A DNA stretch of 64,000 nt from Catenuloplanes atrovinosus. GTDB taxonomy: Bacteria > Actinomycetota > Actinomycetes > Mycobacteriales > Micromonosporaceae. The notes beneath the pieces were generated by a model. It worked only from the letters and a program-made list of their open reading frames with translations. It was not told where the DNA came from and searched no databases. The translations under genes and the position numbers were made by a program. Location: contig NZ_JAVDYB010000001.1 of NCBI RefSeq assembly GCF_031458235.1, positions 4,884,001 to 4,948,000 on the forward strand. Direction: 5' to 3'. Positions 41,879 to 51,032 of the stretch are shown here, in pieces (position 1 is the stretch's first letter; every line of letters starts with the position of its first letter).

Positions 41879-42772
41879 ATGGACGAGTCCGTGCTGCGCA
41901 CCATCAACCTCACCAAACGGTACGGCCGGCTGACCGCCGTCGACGACCTGACCCTGGACGTCGGCGCCGGTGAGGTCTTCGGCTTCCTCGGCCCGAACGG
42001 CGCCGGGAAGTCCACCACCATCCGCATGATCCTCGGCCTGGCCCGCCCGACCGCCGGGCGGGCGCTGATCGCCGGCGTCGACGCGGCCGACGTGGCCCAC
42101 GCGCACCGGCATCTGGCGTACGTGCCGGCCGACGTGGCGCTGTGGCCGCAGCTGACCGGCGCGGAGATCCTGCACCTGCTCGCCTCCACCGGCCCGGGCA
42201 CCGACCTCGCCTACCGCGACGCCCTGGTCGAGCGGTTCGACCTGGACCCGTCGCGAGCGGCGCGTACCTACTCCACCGGCAACCGGCAGAAGGTCGCGCT
42301 GATCGCGGCGTTCGCCACCCGCGCCCCGCTGCTCGTGCTGGACGAGCCGACCAGCGGCCTGGACCCGCTGATGGAGCAGCAGTTCCGGGCCGCGGTCGCC
42401 GAGGCGCGCGAGCGCGGGCAGAGCGTCTTTCTCAGCTCGCACCAGCTCGCCGAGGTCGAGGCGGTCTGCGACCGAGTGGGGATCCTGCGCGCCGGCCGGC
42501 TCGTCGAGGTGGCCTCCGTGCCCGCGCTGCGGGCGCTGCACCGAGCCGAGGTCACCGTCAGCTACACCGGCCAGCAGCCCACGCTGACCGCGGTGCCCGG
42601 CGTCGATGGTGTGCAGACCACGGGCGAGGGCCGGCTGCGGTTCGCGCTCACCGGTCCACCCGCGCCCGCACTGAGGGTGCTCGCCGCCGCCGACGTGACC
42701 GCGCTCGCTGTCCGCGAACCCAGCCTCGAGGAGATGTTCCTCGACTACTACGGCACGGAGAACGGACGATGA
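41879..42772 (+). CDS. ABC transporter ATP-binding protein (DrrA type)
   Basis: A 297-residue ATPase that powers the adjoining permease. Walker A GPNGAGKST, Walker B LLVLDEPTSGLDPL and the H-loop LSSHQLAEVEAV are present. The signature motif reads STGNRQK in place of LSGGQ. The C-terminus has an extra domain with LEEMFLDYYG. Similar ATPases drive export of drugs or antibiotics. Its stop overlaps the permease start as ATGA. Confidence 0.93.
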   Translation: MDESVLRTINLTKRYGRLTAVDDLTLDVGAGEVFGFLGPNGAGKSTTIRMILGLARPTAGRALIAGVDAADVAHAHRHLAYVPADVALWPQLTGAEILHLLASTGPGTDLAYRDALVERFDLDPSRAARTYSTGNRQKVALIAAFATRAPLLVLDEPTSGLDPLMEQQFRAAVAEARERGQSVFLSSHQLAEVEAVCDRVGILRAGRLVEVASVPALRALHRAEVTVSYTGQQPTLTAVPGVDGVQTTGEGRLRFALTGPPAPALRVLAAADVTALAVREPSLEEMFLDYYGTENGR

Positions 42773-44382
42773 CCGCCCCGGCGCTCACCCTCCCGGCCCG
42801 GCCGGGCGCGGCGGTCACCGGGCTCGCCGTCCGGCAGATCCGCCGTGGCGGCGCGATCGTTCTCCTGCTCGCCGCCGGCATGCCGGCCCTGGTCACGGCC
42901 ACCTACGACGGGCTGACCGCCGATCCGGCCGCCGCGGCCGGGCTGACGCGGATCGCGGCGAACCCGGCCATCCGCACCCTGTTCGGCACCCCGATCGCGC
43001 TCGACCACGCCGGCGGCTTCACCGTCTGGCGCATCGGCACCGTCCTGACCGTCATCCTCACCGTCTGGGCCACGCTCACCACCACCCGCGTCCTGCGCGG
43101 CGAGGAGGAAGCCGGCCGCTGGAGCCTGCTGCTGGCCGGCCGATCTACGCCGCGTGCCGTCTTCCTGCAGCACCTCGCCGTCATCGCGGCCGTCCCGGTT
43201 ACGGCCGGCATCGCGGTCACGGCCGCGCTATGGACCGCCGGGCCAGACCTGGCCGGGGCGATCGTGCACGGCGCGGGAGTCACCGCTGCAGGGCTCTTCG
43301 CGGTCGCGGTCGCCGCCCTCTCCGCGCAGATCTTCCCGGCCCGGGCCCCGGCCACCGGCACGGCGATCGCCGTGCTCGGCGCAGGCCTGCTGCTGCGCAT
43401 GATCGGCGACGGGCTCACCGCGCTCGGCTGGCTGCACTGGCTGTCGCCGTTCGGGCTGCTCGCCCTCAGCTCCCCGTACGGCCGCGACGATCCGCTACCG
43501 CTGCTGCTCCTGACCGCCGCCGCCCTCGCGATCGCTGCGGCCGCGCTTGCCGCCGTTGGCCGGCGTGACCTCGGCGGTGGCCTGACCGCACCGGCAGCCG
43601 GCCGCGCACCGCGGCGGTGGCTGCTGGGCGGCCCGGCGGCGTTCGCGGTGCGCCGAGCGATCGGGCCGGTGCTCGCCTGGACCGCCGGGATCGGCGCCTA
43701 CTTCCTGCTCATCGGACTGACCGCCCGTTCCGTCACCGAGTTCCTGACCGGCAACGCGGTCTTCGCAGACGCGGCCGCGCAGGCCGGATTCGCCGGCATG
43801 CACACCGTGGAGGGCTTCACCGCCAGCCTCTTCGCGCTGCTCGCCCTCCCGGCCGGCGCGTTCACCGCGGTCCGGATCGGCGCGTTCGCCGCCGCCGAGA
43901 CCGACCGGCGCCTGACCCCGCTCGCCGCCGCGCCACTGACCAGGACCCGCCTGCTCGCGGCCGAGACCGCCGCGACCACCGGCGGCGCGCTGATCCTGCT
44001 CACCGTCGCGGCGCTGGCGACCTGGGCGGGCGTGACCGCGGTCGGAGGCGGGCTGACGTTACCGGCGGCGCTGGCCGGCACGTTCAACACGCTGCCGATC
44101 GTCGCGCTCAGCCTCGGTGCCGCCGTCCTGGCTCTCGGCGGGGCACCACGCGTGACCGTCCTCGCCGGCACGCTGCCAGCCACCGGTGGCTTCCTGCTCC
44201 AGGTCCTCGCCGACGCCACCGGCGCACCCACGTGGGTGAGAGAACTGTCGCCGTTCCCGCATCTGGCACCGGTACCCCTCACCGGGGTCGCCTGGCCAGC
44301 TGCCGTGACGATGACAAGCATCGCGGTCGCGCTGGCCGTTGCCGGAACGCTCGCCTACCACCGCCGTGACCTGCGCAGCTAA
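42769..44382 (+). CDS. ABC transporter permease (ABC-2-type exporter)
   Basis: A 537-residue membrane protein with about 12 helices in two halves (e.g. WRIGTVLTVILTVWATLTTT, RVLRGEEEAGRWSLLLAGRS, LHWLSPFGLLALSSPYGRDD, and repeated in the second half AAETDRRLTPLAAAPLTRTR). The duplicated R(V/I)L(R)GEE-E..R.LL motif is that of actinomycete exporters such as the polyketide-antibiotic transporters. The substrate is unknown. Coupled to the ATPase by ATGA. Confidence 0.92.
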   Translation: MTAPALTLPARPGAAVTGLAVRQIRRGGAIVLLLAAGMPALVTATYDGLTADPAAAAGLTRIAANPAIRTLFGTPIALDHAGGFTVWRIGTVLTVILTVWATLTTTRVLRGEEEAGRWSLLLAGRSTPRAVFLQHLAVIAAVPVTAGIAVTAALWTAGPDLAGAIVHGAGVTAAGLFAVAVAALSAQIFPARAPATGTAIAVLGAGLLLRMIGDGLTALGWLHWLSPFGLLALSSPYGRDDPLPLLLLTAAALAIAAAALAAVGRRDLGGGLTAPAAGRAPRRWLLGGPAAFAVRRAIGPVLAWTAGIGAYFLLIGLTARSVTEFLTGNAVFADAAAQAGFAGMHTVEGFTASLFALLALPAGAFTAVRIGAFAAAETDRRLTPLAAAPLTRTRLLAAETAATTGGALILLTVAALATWAGVTAVGGGLTLPAALAGTFNTLPIVALSLGAAVLALGGAPRVTVLAGTLPATGGFLLQVLADATGAPTWVRELSPFPHLAPVPLTGVAWPAAVTMTSIAVALAVAGTLAYHRRDLRS

Positions 44383-44384
44383 CG

Positions 44385-44440
44385 CGGCCATACCCGGCCC
44401 GCAGGCTCCGAGTCGGCGTCACCCTCGTGGCCTATGGCCG
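44385..44440. terminator. possible bidirectional hairpin between convergent genes
   Basis: CGGCCATA (44385-44392) and TATGGCCG (44433-44440) are perfect inverted repeats, three bases after the permease stop and overlapping the end of the convergent gene. Confidence 0.35.
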
Positions 44441-44833
44441 TGCGGCAAGCGGGATGACGATGGAGGAGTGGTGCTGGGCGAGTTCGTCGCGGAGCGCGAT
44501 GTTGTCGTGGTGGAGTGCGGCGATCGTGGTCGCTGCGGCGGCGAGGCGCTGCTGAAGGGCAGCGCATTCGCGGGTCTTACGGCCAAGCTGCGCGCGTAGC
44601 TGGTCGAGTTCCTCCGCGCTGGTGCTGGACGGCGCAGTGTCGTGGTGTGCGGCGACGGCGCGGTCCCATGCGGTGAGCAGGTCGCGTGCGCGGTTCATGG
44701 TGGCCCGGCTGACCCCGGCCTCACGGTAGACGTTTTCCTTGGTGAGTTTGCCGTCGGTATGGCGGGCACGGCCTCGTAGCAGGCGGGTCATCGCCTCGCG
44801 CAGGGCTTGCTCGGTGGCAGGGGACACGGTCAT
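44432..44833 (-). CDS. DNA-binding/coiled-coil protein beside a broken recombinase (DUF6262-like)
   Basis: A 133-residue protein: a helix-turn-helix (GRARHTDGKLTKENVYREAG, then VSRATMNRARDLLTAWDRAV) and a C-terminal coiled coil (ELDQLRAQLGRKTRECAALQ). Small proteins of this shape accompany pairs of tyrosine recombinases in integrative elements. It overlaps the damaged recombinase by ATGA and is the only apparently intact gene of that cassette. Confidence 0.75.
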   Translation of the reverse strand: MTVSPATEQALREAMTRLLRGRARHTDGKLTKENVYREAGVSRATMNRARDLLTAWDRAVAAHHDTAPSSTSAEELDQLRAQLGRKTRECAALQQRLAAAATTIAALHHDNIALRDELAQHHSSIVIPLAARP

Positions 44834-45648
44834 CGGGTGGCCTTGGCGATGACCTGGTCGACGTCGTCGAGTTGCCGTTGTAGTGCGGCGTGGTGGCCGG
44901 GTGCGAGGCGGGGGTTGTCCAGCAGCGTGAGCAGGCTGCGGCGCTCGGTTCGCCAGATGGCGGTGTGTGTGCCGGTGATGAGGCTGTTGGCGCAGCGGCC
45001 GGGCTGCATCGGTCGATGAGCGGGCCGCGGTGGCCAGGTGGCACGATCGCGTTTTCCAGGCATTTCGCGCCGGCGGGGTCGGCGTCGTCGAACAGGCAGT
45101 GGTTGAGGGTGCCGAACCGTAGCGGGATGCGCGCCTTGCGGAGCAGGTCGTGTGCGGTGCGGGCGTCGCCGTGGCGGGCGAGCGCGGTCTGGCGGATCTC
45201 CCGGAAGGTGCTGGCGAGGCGTTCGGCGGCCGGGCCTGAGCCGATGGTGGGGCCGGTGTGGTGGTTGTCGTAGAGCTCGTGCAGGTGGGTGAATCGGGCG
45301 TGGTCGAGTGCGGTGTCCAGCAGCGCGGCCCAGGATGTGTCGGTGGCGGCGTAGCCGGGTGTGGATCGGTTGGCCAGTGCGCGGACGGCGACGTGTTTGA
45401 GCGGGATGCCGAGGGCGATCTCGGAGCTGGGTTCGGTGCCGGCGAGCGTGGCCATGGTTTTGCGGAACATGTGCGGGGCGATATGTCCCGCCGGGATGAG
45501 CAGCCCGGTTGAGGTGCTGGTGGCGTTGACGTGGGTGATGAAGCTGTTGACGATGGCGCCGCTGCTAAACCCGGAGGTGCGCGGCTGGTGCGCGAGCCGG
45601 CCGGCGCGGTCGTTGACGTTGCCGAAGACCAGGTCGGGGTGGGGCCTC
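44830..45648 (-). pseudogene. truncated and frameshifted tyrosine recombinase
   Basis: The catalytic-domain tail is clear: HIAPHMFRKTMATLAG is the HxxR box, IPLKHVAVRALANRSTPGYA ends with the nucleophile-type GY. Near 45,005 the frame is lost after PLIDRC, and sense resumes in another frame (PGRCANSLITGTHTAIWRTE, RRSLLTLLDNPRLAPGHHAA) to the stop at 44830. The 5' end stops abruptly near 45,648, where the sequence becomes an arsR gene in the opposite direction. The N-terminal half is missing. Confidence 0.85.
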
Positions 45649-45867
45649 GCCGACCGCGCGGTCAGCCAGCACCTGGCGAAACTGCGCATGTCCCGGCTGG
45701 TCACCGCACGTAGGCAGGGAACGTTCATGTTCTACTCGGCCGCCGACGACCACGTGCGGCGGCTGCTGGCCCAAGCGCTGCATCACGTCGACCACATCGA
45801 TCCGCAAACCGCCGAGGACACCACGGCACCCACCGTCGCACCGCGCGTAGCCGGTCAGCCGGCCTGA
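45649..45867 (+). pseudogene. 3' half of an ArsR/SmtB-family regulator
   Basis: The frame contains DRAVSQHLAKLRMSRLVTAR and GTFMFYSAADDHVRRLLAQA, the recognition helix and wing of ArsR metalloregulators, ending HHVDHIDPQTAED and TGA 45867. The start and first helices are missing because the recombinase remnant joins at about 45,648. It may once have governed the metal genes further right. Confidence 0.85.
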
Positions 45868-46342
45868 CCGCCGCGCAGCACGGGGTCGACGCGGCGCGGC
45901 CGTCACCGACGTGAACCCACCCGCGCAGCCCACGCGGTGGCAACGGACTGCGCGCCCGCGGCCCCCGCCATCGGTTCGCTGATAAGCAGGTGGCTGACCT
46001 GGTACGTCATCGCGATCACTCACCCCGAGACCTACGCGTCCCGGCGGCCCGCCGCGAACAGGTGACCGTCGAGGTCCGCGTCATCGGCGGACTCCCGTCT
46101 CGACCAAGCCGATGCTGTCCCGCGCCCGCAGCCGCTGACGCTGAACCGATCCACCCGGGGCTGTATCCGGCGAATGTCGCGGCCAGCACCGGCTCCGGGG
46201 CGGCTGGATCCGGTGCGGTGACGAAGCCGGGCGAGCAGATCGGCAGGGGCGTCGGTGGTACTGGGGCAGGCGGGCGCGCGGGTGTCGTGCGGGCCCGCCT
46301 CCTTCGGCCGCGACGGTGCCGTGCTGCTGCGGCCGGTGGCGA
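45868..46342. other. no intact gene
   Basis: A high-GC stretch with overlapping arginine-rich frames in both directions. No coherent protein fragment, repeat or hairpin was recognised. Confidence 0.4.
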
Positions 46343-47125
46343 TCAGGCCGGCGATGCGGAGTGTGGCGCGGGATTGGTGTAGACGGATACGTGGGTGTGC
46401 GCCCGCGGGTCGAAGGGCCGGCCGGTCAGGTCGCGGTGGCGGCCGGTGAGGGTGAGGCCGGCGGATTCGGCGAGCAGGTCCAGTTCGGCGGGCAGGACGT
46501 AGCGCAGCCGGTTGGCGATGACGCGGGGCTGTCCGTCGGTGTGAGTGATGCGCAGCGTCTCGATGGTCTGGGCGGTGGTGTCGAGGCGGCCGACGGACAC
46601 GGCGGGGCGTTCGGGATCCCACCGGTCGACCTGCAGGGAGTGGCCGTGATGCCAGCGATCCGGGTCGGGGATGAAGCCTTCGACGACCAGGCTGCCGCCG
46701 GGGGCGAGCCGGGCCGCGGCGGCGGTGATGCAGGCGCGCTGGTCGGCCTGGTCGGTGAGCAGGTACAGGGTCGAGAACGCGATCAGCACGCAGCCGAACA
46801 TCTCCTCGGCGGGCGGGTGGAGCATGTCGCCGAGACGGGCGTCGACGCGGCCGGCGCCGGGCTTGGCGCGTAGCCGGTCGAGCATGGCGGGTGAGTTGTC
46901 GACGCCGACGACACGCATGCCGGCCGCGGCCAGGGGCACCGCGAGACGGCCGGTGCCGACGCCGAGCTCGAGCACGGACGCCGGGCGGGCGTGACGGCGC
47001 AGGAACTCTACGACGGCGGGGATGTCGTCGCGGTCGTCGTAGAGGGTGTCATAGTCGGCGGCCCAGGTCTGGCCGTAAGCGGCGCCCGTGAGGACGACGG
47101 AACCAGCAGTGGTGGGTGAGGTCAT
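46343..47125 (-). CDS. class I SAM-dependent methyltransferase
   Basis: A 260-residue methyltransferase. SAM-binding motif I is VLELGVGTGRLAVPLAAAGM, followed by VVGVDNSPAMLDRLRAKPG, GDMLHPP and the motif LAPGGSLVVEGFI. The C-terminal part has RLRYVLPAELDLLAESAGLT, as in methyltransferases that act on small natural products. ATG 47125 has AAGG 9 nt upstream. Acceptor unknown. Confidence 0.9.
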   Translation of the reverse strand: MTSPTTAGSVVLTGAAYGQTWAADYDTLYDDRDDIPAVVEFLRRHARPASVLELGVGTGRLAVPLAAAGMRVVGVDNSPAMLDRLRAKPGAGRVDARLGDMLHPPAEEMFGCVLIAFSTLYLLTDQADQRACITAAAARLAPGGSLVVEGFIPDPDRWHHGHSLQVDRWDPERPAVSVGRLDTTAQTIETLRITHTDGQPRVIANRLRYVLPAELDLLAESAGLTLTGRHRDLTGRPFDPRAHTHVSVYTNPAPHSASPA

Positions 47126-47265
47126 CGTTGTTCGCCTTACGGAGGTCGCGGGGCGGCGGCGCATCACCGGGTGGCCGGAGGCCGACCCGCGGTGTGCGGG
47201 GCCGCGAGGACGATGCCGGCGTGGGAGAGGTGTGCGCCGGTCGGGCGTGGTGTAGCGCCGTCGTC

Positions 47266-47724
47266 CTATATGCGAAGCGAGATCAGTTCCGTACGCGTAC
47301 GCCCTGGCCCGCCGGCCGTGGCCGGGAGGGCTGGGCGCCGTGCGGGTGCCGGGACGTGCTGGACCGCAGGTGCGGGGAGGGCGACGGTGTCCGGCTGCGG
47401 CAGCGCGGCGTCCGGTATCAGCTCGGCTGCCGGGGCGCACTCGTGCGCCCCTGACAGATGCTCGAAACAGAACACCTGATGGGGCACGGCCGTGCCGGCG
47501 CCGGTGTGGGCGTGCCCGGCGACCGGCTGCGCGGTGGTGTGGGCGTGCCCGTCCGCGGCCGGCGCGGCGGTGTGGGTGTGGGCGGGCGCGCAGCAGGTGA
47601 TCAGGGCGTGTGTCTGCCCGGCGAGCGCGCACAGCAGCAGCAGGATGAACAGGCGTCCGGCGGCGCGCATCCGCGCGCCGTCGCGGGCGCGTGTGATCCC
47701 GTGCCGGGCCGATGCCGCCGTCAT
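47266..47724 (-). CDS. exported His-rich small protein
   Basis: A 152-residue protein with an N-terminal hydrophobic signal or anchor (AGRLFILLLLCALAGQTHAL) and a Cys-Cys plus many histidines (CCAPAHTHTAAPAADGHAHT, QPVAGHAHTGAG), then HQVFCFEHLSGAHECAP and the ending ELISLRI. The His/Cys pattern suggests metal binding. ATG 47724 or ATG 47670 could start it. It resembles the two other small His-rich proteins of this region and the DUF6153 type. Confidence 0.7.
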   Translation of the reverse strand: MTAASARHGITRARDGARMRAAGRLFILLLLCALAGQTHALITCCAPAHTHTAAPAADGHAHTTAQPVAGHAHTGAGTAVPHQVFCFEHLSGAHECAPAAELIPDAALPQPDTVALPAPAVQHVPAPARRPALPATAGGPGRTRTELISLRI

Positions 47725-47901
47725 GGTCGGCAGCGTAACGACGCGCGGGGCGTGGGCGGCACCGACCGGTCGGATGGTTGTCGGCGTCTTTTCCGCTGGT
47801 CTTCGGCCTTGCGGGTGCCGGGACACGCGCAGGCGCCCCGGCACCCGGTGTGGTCGCGCGGAACGCCGCCGGTCGCCGGGCGCGCCGGCGGGGTGTGCGG
47901 G

Positions 47902-49200
47902 TCAGCCGCCGCGGCTGCGGGCGGTATGCGGTGTGCCTGCGGGCGCCGGCGGCGGTGGGTGCAGGTGCCCGGCGCGGGACAGGCCGGTGAGTGCGGCGGC
48001 GCCGAGCAGGCCGGTGGCAGTCAGCGCCAGCCAGGGCAGGGCGGGCCAGCCGTGGCGGGTGGCGGTGTCGATCGCGGCGCCGGTGAGCAGGTTCCCGGCG
48101 GCGATGCCGATCCCGGCGAGGGTGTTGTACAGCCCGTAGTACGTGCCGACCAGGCGTGGCCCGGCGAACGTGACGATCGCGGCCATCTCGAATGGGTACA
48201 CCAACATCGTGGCGATGGTCAGCAGCACCGTGCCGGCCAGGACCGGCCCCAGGGCGAGCGCGGCCGCCCAGGGGCCGGCGCCGGGTGCGGGGCTGAGCGT
48301 GGCGGTGGCGGCGAGCGGCAGGAACGCGGCGGCCATCAGCGCCAGCCCGCGGGTGATGGCCTGCGGGGCGCTCCAGCGGGCTTTCGCCCAGGCGGTGAGG
48401 CGGACCTGCCCGGCGACGGTGAGCAGCCCGGAGACTGCGAACAGGGCCGCGACGGCGGTGTCGGTACCGGTGATGCGGCGCACTTCGATGGGCAGGCCGA
48501 GGTAGATCTGGAAGTTCAGTACGTAGGAGGTGATCATCGCGGTGGCGAACAGCAGGAAGCCGCGGTGGCGCAGCGGCTGCCGCCACCCGGGCCCGGCATG
48601 CGACTCATCCGGTGATGCCGGTGGGGCGTGGCGGGCCGGCAGAGCCCGCGCCTGCGCGAGCAGCAGCACCGCGAACAGCAGCGCGGCCACGGTGCACACC
48701 CACTGGAACGAGGCGGTGAGCAGGGCCAGGCCGATCAGTGGGCCGGTCAGGATTCCGGCCTGGTAGAAGACGTTGAACAGGGCGAACGCTTCGGTGTGCC
48801 GGTCGCCGGCGTCGGCGGCGAGGTAGGCGCGCACAGCTGGGTTGAACAACGCCCCGGCCAGCCCGGTCGCCGCCGAGGCGACGAGCAGCGCGGTGAGGGT
48901 GTCGGCGGCGCCGAGCAGGCCGAACCCGGCGACGCGCAGGCCGAGGCCGGCCAGGATCAGCGGTTTGTAGCCGATCCTGTCGGCCAGGACGCCGCCGAGC
49001 AGGAACATGCCCTGCTGGGAGAGGTTGCGCACGCCGAGGATCAGGCCGATCGCCCAGGCGGCCATGGCCAGGTCACCGGCGAGATGCCCGGCGAGGTACG
49101 GCATGAGCATGTAGAAGCCGATGTTGATGGTCAGCTGGTTGACCATCAACAGTTGCACGGGCCGGTCGAAGGATCGCAGCGCGGTCAGGGTGCCGGTCAC
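47902..49200 (-). CDS. MFS transporter
   Basis: A 432-residue major-facilitator protein with about 12 helices. It shows the loop motif [17 protein letters not shown] (G-x-L-a-D-r-x-G) and [20 protein letters not shown]. The last 30 residues are Pro/Gly-rich. GTG 49200 overlaps the upstream cysteine-synthase-like gene stop (GTGA), so it exports or imports the same pathway's product or substrate. The substrate is unknown. Confidence 0.9.
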   Translation of the reverse strand: MTGTLTALRSFDRPVQLLMVNQLTINIGFYMLMPYLAGHLAGDLAMAAWAIGLILGVRNLSQQGMFLLGGVLADRIGYKPLILAGLGLRVAGFGLLGAADTLTALLVASAATGLAGALFNPAVRAYLAADAGDRHTEAFALFNVFYQAGILTGPLIGLALLTASFQWVCTVAALLFAVLLLAQARALPARHAPPASPDESHAGPGWRQPLRHRGFLLFATAMITSYVLNFQIYLGLPIEVRRITGTDTAVAALFAVSGLLTVAGQVRLTAWAKARWSAPQAITRGLALMAAAFLPLAATATLSPAPGAGPWAAALALGPVLAGTVLLTIATMLVYPFEMAAIVTFAGPRLVGTYYGLYNTLAGIGIAAGNLLTGAAIDTATRHGWPALPWLALTATGLLGAAALTGLSRAGHLHPPPPAPAGTPHTARSRGG

Positions 49201-50306
49201 GGCGTGTTCCCGGCCGGGTCGATGACGCGGGTGCAGCGCGTCCAGCGGGTCGCCTCGGCCTCGCCGGGATGGTCCAGCTGCTGCGGACCGAGTGCGGGCG
49301 GGTGGCCGAGCAGGTCGTGGCGGTGGCAGTAGTCGTCGCTGTAGACGGTTTCTGCGTAGCGGTGCGGGCCGTCGGGGAAGACCGCGGCGATGCGGGTGTC
49401 GCCGGGCAGGGTCCGGGCCAGCCAGGAGGCGACCAGCGCGACCGCGCCGACGCTCCAGCCGCCGCTGATGTAGTGCCCGGCGGCCAGGCGCCGGCACGCC
49501 CATACCGCTTCGGCGGCGGCGACCCAGTGGACCTCGTCGAAGGCGGGGTAGTCGACGTTGCGCGGCAGGATGCTGCTGCCGAGCCCGCGCATAAGCCGAG
49601 TCCGGGCCGGCTGGCCGAAGATCGTGGACCCGCACGCGTCGACGCCGACCAGCTTCAGACCGGGGAAGAACTCGCGCAGCACCCGCGCGGTCCCGGCGGA
49701 GTGCCCGCCGGTGCCGACGGAGCAGACCAGCACGTCGACGCGGCCCAGCTGCGCGGCGAGTTCCAGGGCCAAGGGCTGGTAGGCGTCGGCGTTGTCGGGG
49801 TTGTGGTACTGGTCCGGGCAGAAACCGCCGTGCGCCTCGCGCAGCGCGGTGACCCGGTCGCGGCGGGCCTGCTGCCAGCCGCCGTCCGGGTGCGGTGTCT
49901 CGACCAGGTCGATACGGGCGCCGTAGGCGGCCAGCAGGTTCCGCATCGACGTTTCCATGCCCGGGTCGGTGACCAGGGTGACCGGGTGGCCGTGAATCAG
50001 GCCGGCCAGGGCGAGACCGAGACCGAGGGTGCCGGAGGTCGACTCCACGATCGGGGCCCCGTCGGGCAGGTCGCCGCGTTCCCGGGCGCGCTGGATGAGG
50101 TGCAGACCGGGCCGGTCTTTGATCCCGCCGGGGTTGTGGCCTTCGAGTTTGGCCCAGAACCCACGGTCGGTCGCGTCGGTGATGTCCGGGGTCCACAGCA
50201 CCGGCGTGTTCCCGACGAGCTGGTCGAGGTGGTGGCAGGTGGAGCTGGAGATGAGCTGGCTGGGTGAAGGCCGCCGGTCGAGCCGGGACCCCATCAGGTC
50301 GATCAT
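49197..50306 (-). CDS. PLP-dependent cysteine-synthase-family enzyme
   Basis: A 369-residue fold-type II PLP enzyme. LVGNTPVLW begins the domain. Lys63 in [12 protein letters not shown] is the PLP lysine. [30 protein letters not shown] and [10 protein letters not shown] are the phosphate- and substrate-binding loops, and [13 protein letters not shown] is near the C-terminus. The family makes cysteine or 2,3-diaminopropionate-type products. The fused position beside an MFS transporter suggests export of the product, possibly a metal-binding metabolite. ATG 50306 or GTG 50348 may start it. Confidence 0.88.
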   Translation of the reverse strand: MIDLMGSRLDRRPSPSQLISSSTCHHLDQLVGNTPVLWTPDITDATDRGFWAKLEGHNPGGIKDRPGLHLIQRARERGDLPDGAPIVESTSGTLGLGLALAGLIHGHPVTLVTDPGMETSMRNLLAAYGARIDLVETPHPDGGWQQARRDRVTALREAHGGFCPDQYHNPDNADAYQPLALELAAQLGRVDVLVCSVGTGGHSAGTARVLREFFPGLKLVGVDACGSTIFGQPARTRLMRGLGSSILPRNVDYPAFDEVHWVAAAEAVWACRRLAAGHYISGGWSVGAVALVASWLARTLPGDTRIAAVFPDGPHRYAETVYSDDYCHRHDLLGHPPALGPQQLDHPGEAEATRWTRCTRVIDPAGNTP

Positions 50307-50494
50307 GTGCGAAGCCGCTTTCAGGACATGCGCCACCGGCCCGCGCACCCAACGAACAGGGGCGCCAGCAAGGGTGGCACAGGGTCAACAGGGTCGCGGA
50401 AGGCATGCCGCCGTCACACCGGCCCGGGCCCGCGGCATCGGTCATCGCGGAAGAGGGGCGAAGCGGGTGGCGGCAGGCGGCAGGCCGGGGCCTG

Positions 50495-50869
50495 TCAGAT
50501 GCGGTGGACGCAGGTCGTCGAGAGCACGCCGGCCGCGGATCTGCCGGGCGGGTGCGCGGCATCGGCGGTGACCGTCACGGGCACCGCACCGGCCCGGACC
50601 GGAACGTCCGGAACGACCTCGGCCAGATCGACGACGCCCGTACTGACCGGCGGCAGGAGCGCGGCGGTGATGCACGGATGCGCGTCGTGCGGCCGTTCGC
50701 CGGTCGCCGGGACGGCATCACCGGCGCCAGGCCCGGCCGGGTCCGGTGGCGCGACGACCGCGGCGTGCGCGACGTGCGCATGGTGGGGGTGCGGCAGCGC
50801 ATGATCGGCCATCGCGGCGCAGAACACGATCAGCGCCACGGTCGTCATCCGCATGACCAGCCCGAACAT
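50495..50869 (-). CDS. exported His-rich small protein
   Basis: A 124-residue protein with an N-terminal hydrophobic helix (MRMTTVALIVFCAAMADHAL) and histidines (LPHPHHAHVAHAAVVA, HDAHPCITAALL), ending LSTTCVHRI. ATG 50869 has GGAAAGG upstream. It has the layout of small copper-associated exported proteins (signal, His segment, short C-terminal tail) seen elsewhere in this region. Function inferred only from the composition and the neighbours (DUF305 and copper ATPase). Confidence 0.65.
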   Translation of the reverse strand: MFGLVMRMTTVALIVFCAAMADHALPHPHHAHVAHAAVVAPPDPAGPGAGDAVPATGERPHDAHPCITAALLPPVSTGVVDLAEVVPDVPVRAGAVPVTVTADAAHPPGRSAAGVLSTTCVHRI

Positions 50870-50984
50870 GAACCTTTCCGTCCCGCATCCCTGACACACC
50901 GAATGGCAAATGTACCAAAAATACCTTTGGCGGCGTGTGCGAAACGCGCTTCGCGAATCCCGGTCGGCCGGAGGTGCAAGGCCC

Positions 50985-51016
50985 GGTGGGCGGGACGCGA
51001 TCAGCGCCCGCCCACC
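50985..51016 (-). terminator. GC-rich hairpin after the DUF305 gene
   Basis: GGTGGGCGGG and CCCGCCCACC form a 10-bp stem around 12 nt, 16 nt past the stop of the DUF305 gene (minus strand). No T run follows. Confidence 0.5.
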
Positions 51017-51032
51017 CGGTCGAGGGCACCGG

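Noticed and set aside
39262-42201. 979-aa minus-strand open frame
   Set aside because: It is antisense to the glycosyltransferase, nhaA and ABC genes, with low-complexity composition typical of shadows.
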